Position numbers and translations under genes: made by a program. Shown here piece by piece: positions 12,412 to 20,204 of a stretch of 32,041 nucleotides of DNA (the stretch's first letter is position 1; each line of letters begins with the position of its first letter). Below the pieces are notes generated by a model, which worked only from the letters and a program-made list of their open reading frames with translations, was not told where the DNA came from and made no database searches. This DNA is from Prochlorococcus sp. AG-388-E21. GTDB lineage: Bacteria > Cyanobacteriota > Cyanobacteriia > PCC-6307 > Cyanobiaceae. The DNA is taken from NCBI GenBank assembly GCA_003279855.1, contig QCGO01000011.1, positions 1-32,041 on the forward strand, given 5' to 3'.

Positions 12412-13668
12412 TTATTCATCTTTTGACCTATATTTTAGTAATGTGTAACCGATTACTATTAAAGGGATAGGTATAAGAAAATAATAATTCTGAAAAAGAT
12501 TTTTAAGATCTCTGTTTAACTTTTCTGTTTCATAATTTTGCTTAATATTTTCTACTTTTCTAGTGCTCGAACTTTTGCATTCATCAATTAAGGATTTATC
12601 ATTTCCAGTAAATAGTTCATCCAGAAAAGAGTTTGATTGAGTATTTTCTTTTAAAAATTCAGAACTTGAATCTACTGCACCTAATGAAACGCCTTTAATT
12701 AAATCCTCGCAAGCATAATCTCTTTCTGTCCAGTAGGTTTCTAAGCCTCTTTGAAAATAGGCATCCCCATTTAATGGATTATTAATTATTTCCAAATCAA
12801 AATCTTTTTTTGCACCATTGGAATCTCCCAATTCACTTTTAGCTAATCCCCTTAAATAATAATAATTAGGATCAACTGGGTTAATTTCTTTATTAAATAA
12901 TTCCGTTGTTTCTTTACTTGATTTAAATTCTATTAAAGTTATAAGTTTGTTTAAATCAGAAATTACAGCCTGATAGTTATTAACTTTAAAATTTGCTCTG
13001 CTCCTCAAACTAAGAGAAAAAACATCTGATTTATCAATTTGTAAGGCATCCCCTAAGTCTTTAATTGATCCTAGATAGTCTTCTAAAATAAATTTTGAGT
13101 AACCTCGAATAGCATAAGCTTTTTGGTTACTATTATATTCAATTTCTTTATCAAAATATTTGATAGATAAGTCCCATCTTTTACTTTCAATCTGTTCAAG
13201 ACCTTTTTTATAATAAAATCCTTCTGGCCTTATACCAATTAATTTTTTCAGACTTTTATCTTTGCAAATTAATTTTCCCCTCTCTTTTTTTGCTTCGCAT
13301 GAATATTCAAAAAGTTCCTCATCATCTATTTTATATTCAGTTAATTCTCTAAAACGATTTGTCTTTGCTTTTGTCTTAGTTAAGTTTTTTTTGATTTCTT
13401 TTTTGACTTTTTCTTCAACTAATTGATCAAGCTTTAAGTCGATTTCGATCAAATTATCAAATTCATCATATTTTTTGATTATTCCATTATCCTTTAAACA
13501 ATATTTAAACTCTTTTGTATTGGGAGTAATAAAGTCAGGATTTTCAATACATTCTCTCCTTTCCTCAAAATAAGTACTAGGCGTAGCATGAGCAGTCTTG
13601 GGTATTAAAAATAATGATATTCCACCGAAAAAAGCAGAGTATAGTAATTTTTTATTTTTAAATTTCAA
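12412..13668 (-). CDS. Secreted, C-terminally anchored TPR protein
   Basis: 418 residues. The signal peptide (hydrophobic YSAFFGGISLFLIP, cleavage after AHA near 28) leads into a Cys-containing charged N-domain and then several TPR-like units from about 150 to 330 (for example YKKGLEQIESKRWDLSIKYF and YAIRGYSKFILEDYLGSIKD). A C-terminal hydrophobic helix (about 393-411, YYFLIPIPLIVIGYTLL) is followed by a basic tail RSKDE, giving a protein anchored in the inner membrane with its body in the periplasm. No enzymatic motif was seen. First gene of a minus-strand run with the SPFH protein (81-bp gap). TPR proteins usually scaffold complexes; partners are unknown. Confidence 0.65.
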   Translation of the reverse strand: MKFKNKKLLYSAFFGGISLFLIPKTAHATPSTYFEERRECIENPDFITPNTKEFKYCLKDNGIIKKYDEFDNLIEIDLKLDQLVEEKVKKEIKKNLTKTKAKTNRFRELTEYKIDDEELFEYSCEAKKERGKLICKDKSLKKLIGIRPEGFYYKKGLEQIESKRWDLSIKYFDKEIEYNSNQKAYAIRGYSKFILEDYLGSIKDLGDALQIDKSDVFSLSLRSRANFKVNNYQAVISDLNKLITLIEFKSSKETTELFNKEINPVDPNYYYLRGLAKSELGDSNGAKKDFDLEIINNPLNGDAYFQRGLETYWTERDYACEDLIKGVSLGAVDSSSEFLKENTQSNSFLDELFTGNDKSLIDECKSSSTRKVENIKQNYETEKLNRDLKNLFQNYYFLIPIPLIVIGYTLLKYRSKDE

Positions 13669-13781
13669 TGATCTTGTATTTATTATTATTATTATTCCAT
13701 ACTTAAAAAAAAAACGATAATAATTTAATCGTTTAATTTAAAGTTCTTAGGGATGAAAAAGAATTAAAAATTTACCTTACT

Positions 13782-13895
13782 ATGTTTTTCACAAATTATA
13801 CTAATCCCATCGAACCAGCAGTGAAACCCACAACTAAGAAAAAAGAAAATTCCAAAAGATCTCTGGGTAGAGAATTTATTATTAATTTAAAATGA
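13782..13895 (+). CDS. Possible small protein (37 aa)
   Basis: ATG 13782 to TGA 13893. The predicted peptide starts MFFTNYTNPIEPAVKPTTKK, is Pro/Thr/Lys-rich in the middle and ends in REFIINLK. Composition is more ordered than expected for intergenic AT-rich DNA, but there is no clear ribosome-binding site and no family. It may be one of the many strain-variable mini-genes of Prochlorococcus. Low certainty. Confidence 0.3.
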   Translation: MFFTNYTNPIEPAVKPTTKKKENSKRSLGREFIINLK

Positions 13896-14120
13896 GTCAT
13901 TTAAACCTTGTGCTCCTCAGGTATAAGTTTTTAAAAATTTAGCTAATAATTTTATTTGGTGAGAGTATTTCTTTTTTTTTTTCGTTTTTCTATAGATTTG
14001 ACTTTATAAATTAATCCTACAAGTTTATTACTAAGTTACTTAAAAAATTCGATTATTTACCAAACTATCGGTTCTTTTTTTTAATTTACTAGAAGTTTAG
14101 GTCCATCATTTCCTATTTGC

Positions 14121-14126
14121 TATACT
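14121..14126 (+). promoter_or_regulatory. -10 box upstream of 56-aa gene
   Basis: TATACT, one base from consensus, 22 bp before the ATG at 14148; no convincing -35 box, as is common in Prochlorococcus. Predicts a very short leader. Confidence 0.45.
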
Positions 14127-14147
14127 AATTTAGTACAGAAATTATTG

Positions 14148-14318
14148 ATGGACTACAAGAAAAAAAAATTAAAAAGTATCGATTCTAATAGGGATTATGA
14201 TGAAATTGATACTAGATTAGCCTCAGGTTGGTACGTTGATTCTATTGGGATTACCAAAAAGAAAAAGTATAAAACTGATAAGGTATCTTTTAAAGTATCT
14301 AAAAAAAATATCCCATAA
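14148..14318 (+). CDS. Hypothetical small basic protein (56 aa)
   Basis: ATG 14148 to TAA 14316-14318. The 56 residues begin MDYKKKKLKSID, have an acidic/aromatic centre (RDYDEIDTRLASGWYVDSIG) and a basic tail rich in Lys. The centre looks like a small folded unit, the ends like RNA- or ribosome-facing tails; no family was recognised. A good -10 box lies just upstream. It sits alone ahead of the porin pair on the same strand, 150 bp from the first porin start. Likely a genuine small gene missed by length cut-offs. Confidence 0.55.
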   Translation: MDYKKKKLKSIDSNRDYDEIDTRLASGWYVDSIGITKKKKYKTDKVSFKVSKKNIP

Positions 14319-14406
14319 TAGATTTAAAATTTAAATTTTTTATATTTTCATTGAATGTTTAAATTTATAAACTGGCACATAACTTTTAAAAAGTAATAAC
14401 CGACAC

Positions 14407-14436
14407 TTGATTTCGTATATAAAAATGTAGTAATAT
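14407..14436 (+). promoter_or_regulatory. Promoter of first porin gene
   Basis: TTGATT (14407-14412), 18-bp spacer, TAATAT (14431-14436). A transcript starting near 14443 would exclude the upstream GTG at 14440, supporting ATG 14470 as the true start. Confidence 0.5.
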
Positions 14437-14469
14437 TGGGTGTCCTTTAAATTTCGTGTGAGGAAATTT

Positions 14470-15606
14470 ATGAAGCTTTTCAAAAGCTTGCTTGTAGCTC
14501 CTGCAACATTAGGCCTTTTGGCACCAATGTCTGTAACAGCTAATGAGCTCAATATTAATGAAATTTCTGGTTATTCTTCTTCAGAAGAAATTCAGAACAT
14601 CAGTGAATTTTACCCAGAACAACTTGCTGTAACAAACAGCCGTGTTGATGGAATAGAAGCAAGATTGAATGATTTTGAAGCTGGTAGTTTCTCAGAAACA
14701 ACAACAGCATCATTCTCTGCAGATTTTGCTATCGGTGCAGTTGACGGTTTAACTGGTAACGAAGCTGTAACAGCTGGTTATTCATTCCAAATTGATCTAA
14801 ACACTAGTTTTACTGGTGAAGATTCACTAGACGTTTCACTTGACGCTGGTAATGCAGACGCAGGAAGTTTAGATGATTTAGATCTAAATGATGCTGGAGA
14901 TGGTCTAAAAGTTGATGGTGTTGCATACACCTTTCCTCTAGGCGATAAGACAACTGTTTTTGTTGGTGACAGCATGGACGGAAGTACTCTTTACAGCACT
15001 GCTTGTGTTTATGGTGGTCAAACTATTCAGCTAGATGATTGTGGTAACTCAGGTGCTGCATTTGCTGCTGGCTTAGGAACTGCAGCTGGAGCTAGTTATG
15101 ACTTCGGTAATGGTTTTACTGCAGCAGTAGGCTATGAAGGTCAAGGTGCTTCTACTAGTGGTTTACTTACTAAAGAAGGTACTGATGTTTTCGGTGGACA
15201 GGTAACTTACACTGGAGATTCATACGGCGTATCTGTAACTTATTCAGATTATGAAGGTACAAACGATACAGCTTACACAGCATTTAATGCTTACTACACT
15301 CCAGAAAGTGCTGGATCATTACCATCTATAAGTGCTGGTTATGAAGTTGGTGCAATTGATGATTCAAGTGATTCATCTCTATGGATGGTAGGTCTACAAT
15401 GGGATGAAGTTGGCGCAGGAACACTTGGTTTGGCATTAGGTACTGATGGTCACATAGTGGATGAAGCAACCTCTTACCATGTATATGAAGCTTTCTACAG
15501 CTACCCAATGAATGACGGAATGACTATTACTCCAGTTGTTTACTACAAAGAAACAGCTTCAACAGATCAAACAGGTGTAATGGTTAAGACATCTTTCAGC
15601 TTCTAA
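14470..15606 (+). CDS. som: Som-type outer-membrane porin, copy 1
   Basis: 378 residues from ATG 14470, preceded by GAGGAAA. Signal peptide MKLFKSLLVAPATLGLLAPM with cleavage after VTA (24). Residues 25-60 (ELNINEISGYSSSEEIQN) resemble the beginning of the SLH region of cyanobacterial Som/OprB-like porins, but the full SLH domain is absent. The rest is an acidic, Gly/Ser/Asp-rich series of amphipathic strands, ending in GVMVKTSFSF with the terminal Phe of outer-membrane barrels. One Cys pair (ACVYGG, DDCGN) could make a loop disulfide. It probably forms a general diffusion or nutrient channel in the outer membrane. Prochlorococcus genomes are known to carry duplicated som genes; the symbol is by resemblance. 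Own promoter and own strong terminator, so likely monocistronic and highly expressed. Confidence 0.8.
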   Translation: MKLFKSLLVAPATLGLLAPMSVTANELNINEISGYSSSEEIQNISEFYPEQLAVTNSRVDGIEARLNDFEAGSFSETTTASFSADFAIGAVDGLTGNEAVTAGYSFQIDLNTSFTGEDSLDVSLDAGNADAGSLDDLDLNDAGDGLKVDGVAYTFPLGDKTTVFVGDSMDGSTLYSTACVYGGQTIQLDDCGNSGAAFAAGLGTAAGASYDFGNGFTAAVGYEGQGASTSGLLTKEGTDVFGGQVTYTGDSYGVSVTYSDYEGTNDTAYTAFNAYYTPESAGSLPSISAGYEVGAIDDSSDSSLWMVGLQWDEVGAGTLGLALGTDGHIVDEATSYHVYEAFYSYPMNDGMTITPVVYYKETASTDQTGVMVKTSFSF

Positions 15607-15643
15607 ACTTTTAATTAAGATTAGAAAATCCTACACATTAAAT

Positions 15644-15676
15644 AAAGGTCTACTTTTTTGTAGACCTTTTTTTTTT
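15644..15676 (+). terminator. Strong terminator after porin copy 1
   Basis: AAAGGTCTAC-TTTTTT-GTAGACCTTT hairpin followed by a ten-T run. Confidence 0.93.
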
Positions 15677-15708
15677 ATCTGTGCCTGTCTACAATTTGGC
15701 CTACTACC

Positions 15709-15737
15709 TTAACTTCCTCTTTATTTTTTGTTAATAT
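15709..15737 (+). promoter_or_regulatory. Promoter of second porin gene
   Basis: TTAACT (15709-15714), 17-bp spacer, TAATAT (15732-15737), unrelated in its surroundings to the first porin's promoter. It lies after the terminator of copy 1, so copy 2 can be transcribed independently. Confidence 0.5.
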
Positions 15738-15765
15738 AGGAAAAATACTCTGTGTGAGGGAATTT

Positions 15766-16902
15766 ATGAAGCTTTTCAAAAGCTTGCTTGTAGCTCCTGC
15801 AACATTAGGCCTTTTGGCACCAATGTCTGTAACAGCTAATGAGCTCAATATTAATGAAATTTCTGGTTATTCTTCTTCAGAAGAAATTCAGAACATTAGT
15901 GAATTTTACCCAGAACAACTTGCTGTAACAAACAGCCGTGTTGATGGAATAGAAGCAAGATTGAATGATTTTGAAGCTGGTAGTTTCTCAGAAACAACAA
16001 CAGCATCATTCTCTGCAGATTTTGCTATCGGTGCAGTTGACGGTTTAACTGGTAACGAAGCTGTAACAGCTGGTTATTCATTCCAAATTGATCTAAACAC
16101 TAGTTTTACTGGTGAAGATTCACTAGACGTTTCACTTGACGCTGGTAATGCAGACGCAGGAAGTTTAGATGATTTAGATCTAAATGATGCTGGAGATGGT
16201 CTAAAAGTTGATGGTGTTGCATACACCTTTCCTCTAGGCGATAAGACAACTGTTTTTGTTGGTGACAGCATGGACGGAAGTACTCTTTACAGCACTGCTT
16301 GTGTTTATGGTGGTCAAACTATTCAGCTAGATGATTGTGGTAACTCAGGTGCTGCATTTGCTGCTGGCTTAGGAACTGCAGCTGGAGCTAGTTATGACTT
16401 CGGTAATGGTTTTACTGCAGCAGTAGGCTATGAAGGTCAAGGTGCTTCTACTAGTGGTTTACTTACTAAAGAAGGTACTGATGTTTTCGGTGGACAGGTA
16501 ACTTACACTGGAGATTCATACGGCGTATCTGTAACTTATTCAGATTATGAAGGTACAAACGATACAGCTTACACAGCATTTAATGCTTACTACACTCCAG
16601 AAAGTGCTGGATCATTACCATCTATAAGTGCTGGTTATGAAGTTGGTGCAATTGATGATTCAAGTGATTCATCTCTATGGATGGTAGGTCTACAATGGGA
16701 TGAAGTTGGCGCAGGAACACTTGGTTTGGCATTAGGTACTGATGGTCACATAGTGGATGAAGCAACCTCTTACCATGTATATGAAGCTTTCTACAGCTAC
16801 CCAATGAATGACGGAATGACTATTACTCCAGTTGTTTACTACAAAGAAACAGCTTCAACAGATCAAACAGGTGTAATGGTTAAGACATCTTTCAGCTTCT
16901 AA
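15766..16902 (+). CDS. som: Som-type outer-membrane porin, copy 2
   Basis: 378 residues from ATG 15766 (an upstream GTG at 15754 would add MREF and is less likely). The predicted protein is identical to that of the gene at 14470, with the same signal peptide, truncated SLH-like start, barrel strands and terminal Phe. Only a silent base change separates the coding sequences. Because the product is the same, the second copy must act through dosage or separate regulation: the promoters differ. Such identity means very recent duplication or continuing gene conversion. In related genomes the two som copies usually differ, so this pair may have been homogenised; assembly collapse or duplication should be excluded. 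Confidence 0.8.
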   Translation: MKLFKSLLVAPATLGLLAPMSVTANELNINEISGYSSSEEIQNISEFYPEQLAVTNSRVDGIEARLNDFEAGSFSETTTASFSADFAIGAVDGLTGNEAVTAGYSFQIDLNTSFTGEDSLDVSLDAGNADAGSLDDLDLNDAGDGLKVDGVAYTFPLGDKTTVFVGDSMDGSTLYSTACVYGGQTIQLDDCGNSGAAFAAGLGTAAGASYDFGNGFTAAVGYEGQGASTSGLLTKEGTDVFGGQVTYTGDSYGVSVTYSDYEGTNDTAYTAFNAYYTPESAGSLPSISAGYEVGAIDDSSDSSLWMVGLQWDEVGAGTLGLALGTDGHIVDEATSYHVYEAFYSYPMNDGMTITPVVYYKETASTDQTGVMVKTSFSF

Positions 16903-16939
16903 ACTTTTAATTAAGATTAGAAAATCCTACACATTAAAT

Positions 16940-16970
16940 AAAGGTCTACTTTTTTGTAGACCTTTTTTTT
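16940..16970 (+). terminator. Strong terminator after porin copy 2
   Basis: Same AAAGGTCTAC/GTAGACCTTT hairpin as copy 1, with an eight-T run instead of ten. Confidence 0.93.
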
Positions 16971-16990
16971 GATTAATTTTTAACAATTCA

Positions 16991-17131
16991 ATGCCGCCAA
17001 TTTTTAAATGTTTGATTTGTAAAAAGGATATAGAAAGATCGACCAGGACTTTTTGGGCTAAAAAAGGTCATTTGTTATGCTCTACCTGCCTTGATGATAT
17101 AGAAAAAAAAGCCAAAAAAAATTACCCATAA
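16991..17131 (+). CDS. Small CxxC zinc-binding-type protein (46 aa)
   Basis: ATG 16991 to TAA 17129-17131. The 46 residues hold two CxxC knuckles (CLICKK near residue 7 and CSTCLD near 30), separated by a basic/aromatic segment STRTFWAKKGHLL, and end in a Lys-rich helix. The four cysteines could bind one zinc ion, giving a mini zinc ribbon that may bind nucleic acid or protein. It follows the second porin terminator by 20 bp and thus needs its own promoter or read-through. No named family recognised; a conserved cysteine pattern makes a real gene likely. Confidence 0.6.
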   Translation: MPPIFKCLICKKDIERSTRTFWAKKGHLLCSTCLDDIEKKAKKNYP

Positions 17132-17362
17132 TGATTTATTACAGGTAAATATAATTTTTAAAATGATTTAAGTAAATGGAATGTTATTCATGTAATTACT
17201 CAGAAAAATTTCAATAGTGATAATACTAAAGTAGATAATTCCATGAATATTTCGGATTTCTGTGGATAATCTTCTTATGAAGAGTTTATGTCGAAATGAG
17301 TTAAGTCTCAAAATCAAAATATTCTATTATCCACTATTTTGTAACCCTTCTTTAATTAGGTT
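17132..17362. other. Intergenic region before hli
   Basis: 231 bp between the CxxC gene and the convergent hli gene. No ORF with coding character was seen and no strong hairpin terminator was recognised. Confidence 0.4.
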
Positions 17363-17470
17363 TTAGAACCAACCTGGAATGATTTGACCAGTTGTTACGT
17401 AAGCACCCACTGCTGCAACAAAACCTAACATTGCTGCCCAACCATTAAAACGTTCTGCTTCTGGAGTCAT
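17363..17470 (-). CDS. hli: High-light-inducible protein (HLIP)
   Basis: 35 residues on the minus strand (ATG at 17470-17468, TAA at 17365-17363): ERFNGWAAMLGFVAAVGAYV followed by TTGQIIPGWF. This is the one-helix chlorophyll-binding HLIP motif: E-R-x-N-G-x-A-A-M binds chlorophyll through Glu/Asn and allows helix pairing. HLIPs sit in the thylakoid membrane and protect photosystems and pigment assembly under excess light. The short form lacking an N-terminal extension is typical of the multicopy group in Prochlorococcus. A promoter with TTTACA and TACAAT boxes lies just upstream. Confidence 0.93.
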   Translation of the reverse strand: MTPEAERFNGWAAMLGFVAAVGAYVTTGQIIPGWF

Positions 17471-17498
17471 GTTAATAAGTGATGAATTTATGATAAGT

Positions 17499-17528
17499 AT
17501 TGTAACAGTAAACATGAAGGTTTGTAAA
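17499..17528 (-). promoter_or_regulatory. hli promoter
   Basis: On the minus strand: TTTACA (17528-17523), 18-bp spacer, TACAAT (17504-17499). Predicts a leader of about 20 nt before the hli ATG at 17470. Confidence 0.55.
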
Positions 17529-17649
17529 GGTGTTTAGCTAAATATGCGTGATCTTCTCTTTTCATAACCTAAATACATCAGGAAAGCAGTGGAAATGAGA
17601 CATATATGTGTTTGTTATGCGTCATAGTCATCATGAATATTGATTGTAT

Positions 17650-19641
17650 TTAAGTGGCCAAGTTACGATATTTTTCATTTTGTGTGATCAGATCAATCGC
17701 GGGTTGAAGTAATTTTTTATAATTTTTCCATGATCCAATTGAATTTGAATTAATAGGTGAACGAACTTGCACTACGCTTGCAGTAGTAACTGAACGTTTA
17801 TTGAGATGGGGATTTAGGTAAATATCATCCCATGTCCAACCTAAAAAACTAATTAAAGACTTAATTTCTCTCTTAGGATTGTTCACTAATAAATCGTAAT
17901 CTAAGTTATATATCATTGATGGAAATTCCGCCTTGTATTTATTCATTATGTATTCTTGATCTAGATATACTTTTGCGCAATCAATAAGAGAAGAAGAATA
18001 TTTATTTCTTTTTGTGAAATGTGTTCTATAAATTGAAAGTATATTATCTAGAGGATTTCTAAATGAATGAATAATTTTTACATTAGGTATTTGACTAGCA
18101 ATAATACCTGAATATTGATAATTATATAACCATTTATTAGTAGTAGTTTTCAATTTTTTCTTATTATTTTTTACTTTTTGCCAATATAAGTCTGCCAATG
18201 ATGAACCTTTAGAATGTTTACTTTGTTCTTCAAAAGATTCTTCTAGAATATTAATTTCTTCTAAATCCTGCACATTGGAATTCATTGAAAGGATGGATTC
18301 AATTAATGTAGATCCACTTCTAGGCATACCAACAATGAAAATACTTTGAGGATATTTTTCTTTTCCTTTTTCATAGATTCTGGTTTTCTTAGTTTCAATG
18401 AATAAATTTTTGGACTTTTCGATTAGTTCATCAGATTGAGATGGTGTAAGTGCAACTTTTAATTCATTAGCTTGCTTGAGATTTTTGGCACTTTCTCTAT
18501 AATTTTTATCTTTATGCAAAATATTTGCCCTAGCAAAGTAGATATTAATCTGATCTTTTTGTGAACTATTTTTTATAATTTTCTCAGAAAAGAGTTTATC
18601 CTTCCATTTTGTAATTTGATTTGGGGCGTTTAAAATAGATAACGAATAGTATGCTTTAAAAAGTTTAGGATTTAACTCAGTAGCTTTGAGAAGTGATAAT
18701 TCTGCCTCTTTGAATTGCCCAAGACCTATTAAAATAGATCCCATAGTTGAATGTGATTCTGGGAAGTTAGGGTTAAGTTGAATAGCTTTGAGAATAGAAG
18801 ATTCTGCCTCTTTCAATTTGCCGAGATTTTTTAATAATTTACCAAGATTTAAATGTGCTTCAGTGAACTTAGGATTAAGTTGAATTGCTTTTCTATATGA
18901 GATTTCTGCTTCTTTAAAATTACCAAGATTTTGTAGAATGTTACCAAGATTTAAATAAGCTTCAGCGAAATTGGGATTAAGTCGAATTGCTTTTTGAGTA
19001 GACGATTCTGCATTATGAAAATCCTCAAGCTCTAAAAGGATATTACCAAGATTTAAATGAGCTTCGGCGAAATTTGGATTAAGTTTTATAGCTTTGAGAA
19101 TGGAAGATTCTGCCTCTTTTAATTTGCCTTGAGATCTTAAAATATTGCTAAGATTTAAATAAGCTTCAGCGAAATTGGGATTAAGTTGAATTGCTTTGCG
19201 GTATGAGATTTCTGCTTCTTTAAATTTACCGAGAATTCGTAAGATATTACCAAGATTTAAATGTCCTTCTATTAAGTTAGGGTTTATTTGGGTTACTTTA
19301 CGATATGAGATTTCTGCTTCTTTAAATTTACCGAGAATTCGTAAGATATTACCAAGATTTAAATGTCCTTCTATTAAGTTAGGGTTTATTTGGGTTACTT
19401 TACGATATGAGATTTCTGCTTCTTTAAATTTGCCTTCACTTTGCAGTATTATCGCAAAATTTGAAAAAATTTTGTGGTCATTGAATCCTTTATCAATACA
19501 ATATTGATAATATTTTTTTGCTTCTTTAATTTTACCTTGTGAATGTAAATTAATTGCTAAATTAATGATCTGAATTCTCTGAGAACTAGTCTTCTCAATA
19601 TTTTTTTTAATTTGATGGGGATCTATACCAAATCCTTTCAT
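17650..19641 (-). CDS. TPR-repeat sulfotransferase
   Basis: 663 residues. Residues 25-335 are about nine TPR units of 34 residues, built on A-x-L-NLGNIL-x-x-x-GKFKEAEISYRKAIQLNPNF, with neighbours nearly identical. Residues 340-430 are a helical linker. Residues 432-663 are a sulfotransferase domain: the 5'-phosphosulfate loop is FIVGMPRSGSTLIES (436-449) and the 3'-phosphate region is KIIHSFRNPLDNILSIYRTH. Such proteins transfer sulfate from PAPS to a tyrosine, sugar or other hydroxyl acceptor; the TPR part probably binds the acceptor. The acceptor is unknown. Starts at ATG 19641. Units at 73-106 and 107-140 are identical. Isolated on the minus strand between hli and tRNA-Lys. Confidence 0.88.
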   Translation of the reverse strand: MKGFGIDPHQIKKNIEKTSSQRIQIINLAINLHSQGKIKEAKKYYQYCIDKGFNDHKIFSNFAIILQSEGKFKEAEISYRKVTQINPNLIEGHLNLGNILRILGKFKEAEISYRKVTQINPNLIEGHLNLGNILRILGKFKEAEISYRKAIQLNPNFAEAYLNLSNILRSQGKLKEAESSILKAIKLNPNFAEAHLNLGNILLELEDFHNAESSTQKAIRLNPNFAEAYLNLGNILQNLGNFKEAEISYRKAIQLNPKFTEAHLNLGKLLKNLGKLKEAESSILKAIQLNPNFPESHSTMGSILIGLGQFKEAELSLLKATELNPKLFKAYYSLSILNAPNQITKWKDKLFSEKIIKNSSQKDQINIYFARANILHKDKNYRESAKNLKQANELKVALTPSQSDELIEKSKNLFIETKKTRIYEKGKEKYPQSIFIVGMPRSGSTLIESILSMNSNVQDLEEINILEESFEEQSKHSKGSSLADLYWQKVKNNKKKLKTTTNKWLYNYQYSGIIASQIPNVKIIHSFRNPLDNILSIYRTHFTKRNKYSSSLIDCAKVYLDQEYIMNKYKAEFPSMIYNLDYDLLVNNPKREIKSLISFLGWTWDDIYLNPHLNKRSVTTASVVQVRSPINSNSIGSWKNYKKLLQPAIDLITQNEKYRNLAT
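19202..19405 (-). repeat. Two identical 102-bp TPR-coding units
   Basis: Units 19202-19303 and 19304-19405 are identical base for base, including third codon positions, and a third begins identically at 19406 for about 26 bp. Indicates a recent in-frame duplication by slippage or unequal recombination. Confidence 0.93.
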
Positions 19642-19834
19642 TAATAATTGTTATTTACTCTAAATGAAGCAATATTAATCGTTTTTTAGGAATTATTAGT
19701 AAAATTAGATACTATTAACGATGGATTTTTCTCTAATTTAATATATCAAAAGCTCAAAATATATACTTGCATTAATGCTTAGAGCATACTCTTTAGTATT
19801 TATCTATTGTTTATTTAACTCAATTTAGAAGATG

Positions 19835-19906
19835 TGGGTCGCCTGAGATTCGAACTCAGGACCAGCCGGTTAAAAGCCGGATGCTCTACCGCTGAGCTAG
19901 CGACCC
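19835..19906 (-). tRNA. tRNA-Lys (anticodon TTT)
   Basis: 72-nt cloverleaf on the minus strand: acceptor GGGTCGC/GCGACCC, D arm TAGCTCAGCGGTAGAGCA, anticodon loop CTTTTAA, T arm GAGTTCGAATCTC. CCA is not encoded (CAT follows). No duplicated fragments were found around it. Confidence 0.97.
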
Positions 19907-20081
19907 ATTTGTAAAATTGAGTACATATGAAATTATCCCTTTTTAAGGTAAAAAAAACAACTTAATATCCTAAGTTGAACAATTGAAATACAATTCTTAA
20001 CTTATGATATGAAAAATTAAAAATACTCTCTTTATCTGCAGATGATAGGTAAGATATTTAGGAAATAACTAATTTTTTAAA

Positions 20082-20198
20082 ATGTTAAGAGCAATTGTAG
20101 TTTTCGCACCAATTATTGCAGCATTAGCTTGGGTTGTCTTTAATATCCAAAAGCCAGCTAGGGAACAATTTAATAGAGATTTTTTGGGAAAGGAATAA
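20082..20198 (+). CDS. psbY: Photosystem II protein Y
   Basis: 38 residues (ATG 20082, TAA 20196). One transmembrane helix, [20 protein letters not shown], followed by [12 protein letters not shown] and GKE, matching the single-helix PsbY subunit at the edge of photosystem II near cytochrome b559 in the thylakoid membrane. It ends only 6 bp before the trmFO start codon, so the two are likely co-transcribed. Confidence 0.93.
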   Translation: MLRAIVVFAPIIAALAWVVFNIQKPAREQFNRDFLGKE

Positions 20199-20204
20199 TT
20201 TGAT

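Larger units (their letters stand above)
14456..16970 (+). repeat. Tandem 1.2-kb direct duplication of the porin gene
   Basis: Copies 14456-15674 and 15752-16970 (offset 1296 bp) appear identical except for one base in the leader (GAGGAAATT against GAGGGAATT) and one silent change near codon 43 (CATCAGT against CATTAGT). Identity runs from just before the start codon through the terminator hairpin. The DNA on either side is unrelated, so each copy has a different promoter. Confidence 0.95.

Noticed and set aside
13892-13942. A 16-codon frame overlapping the end of the 37-aa ORF
   Set aside because: Too short, no recognisable composition or ribosome-binding site.
14440-14469. GTG at 14440 as start of the first porin
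   Set aside because: The second copy shares only the sequence from just before ATG 15766, the ATG start gives a normal signal peptide, and the likely promoter places the transcript start near 14443.
19196-19507. A 103-codon plus-strand frame with internal 34-residue repeats
   Set aside because: It is the complementary shadow of the TPR units of the minus-strand sulfotransferase gene; the repeats are inherited from the 102-bp units.
19835-19906. tRNA-Lys as a second integration hotspot
   Set aside because: No duplicated tRNA-Lys 3' fragment, repeat R or TAGCTCCCC motif was found near it, and the genes on both sides look native.
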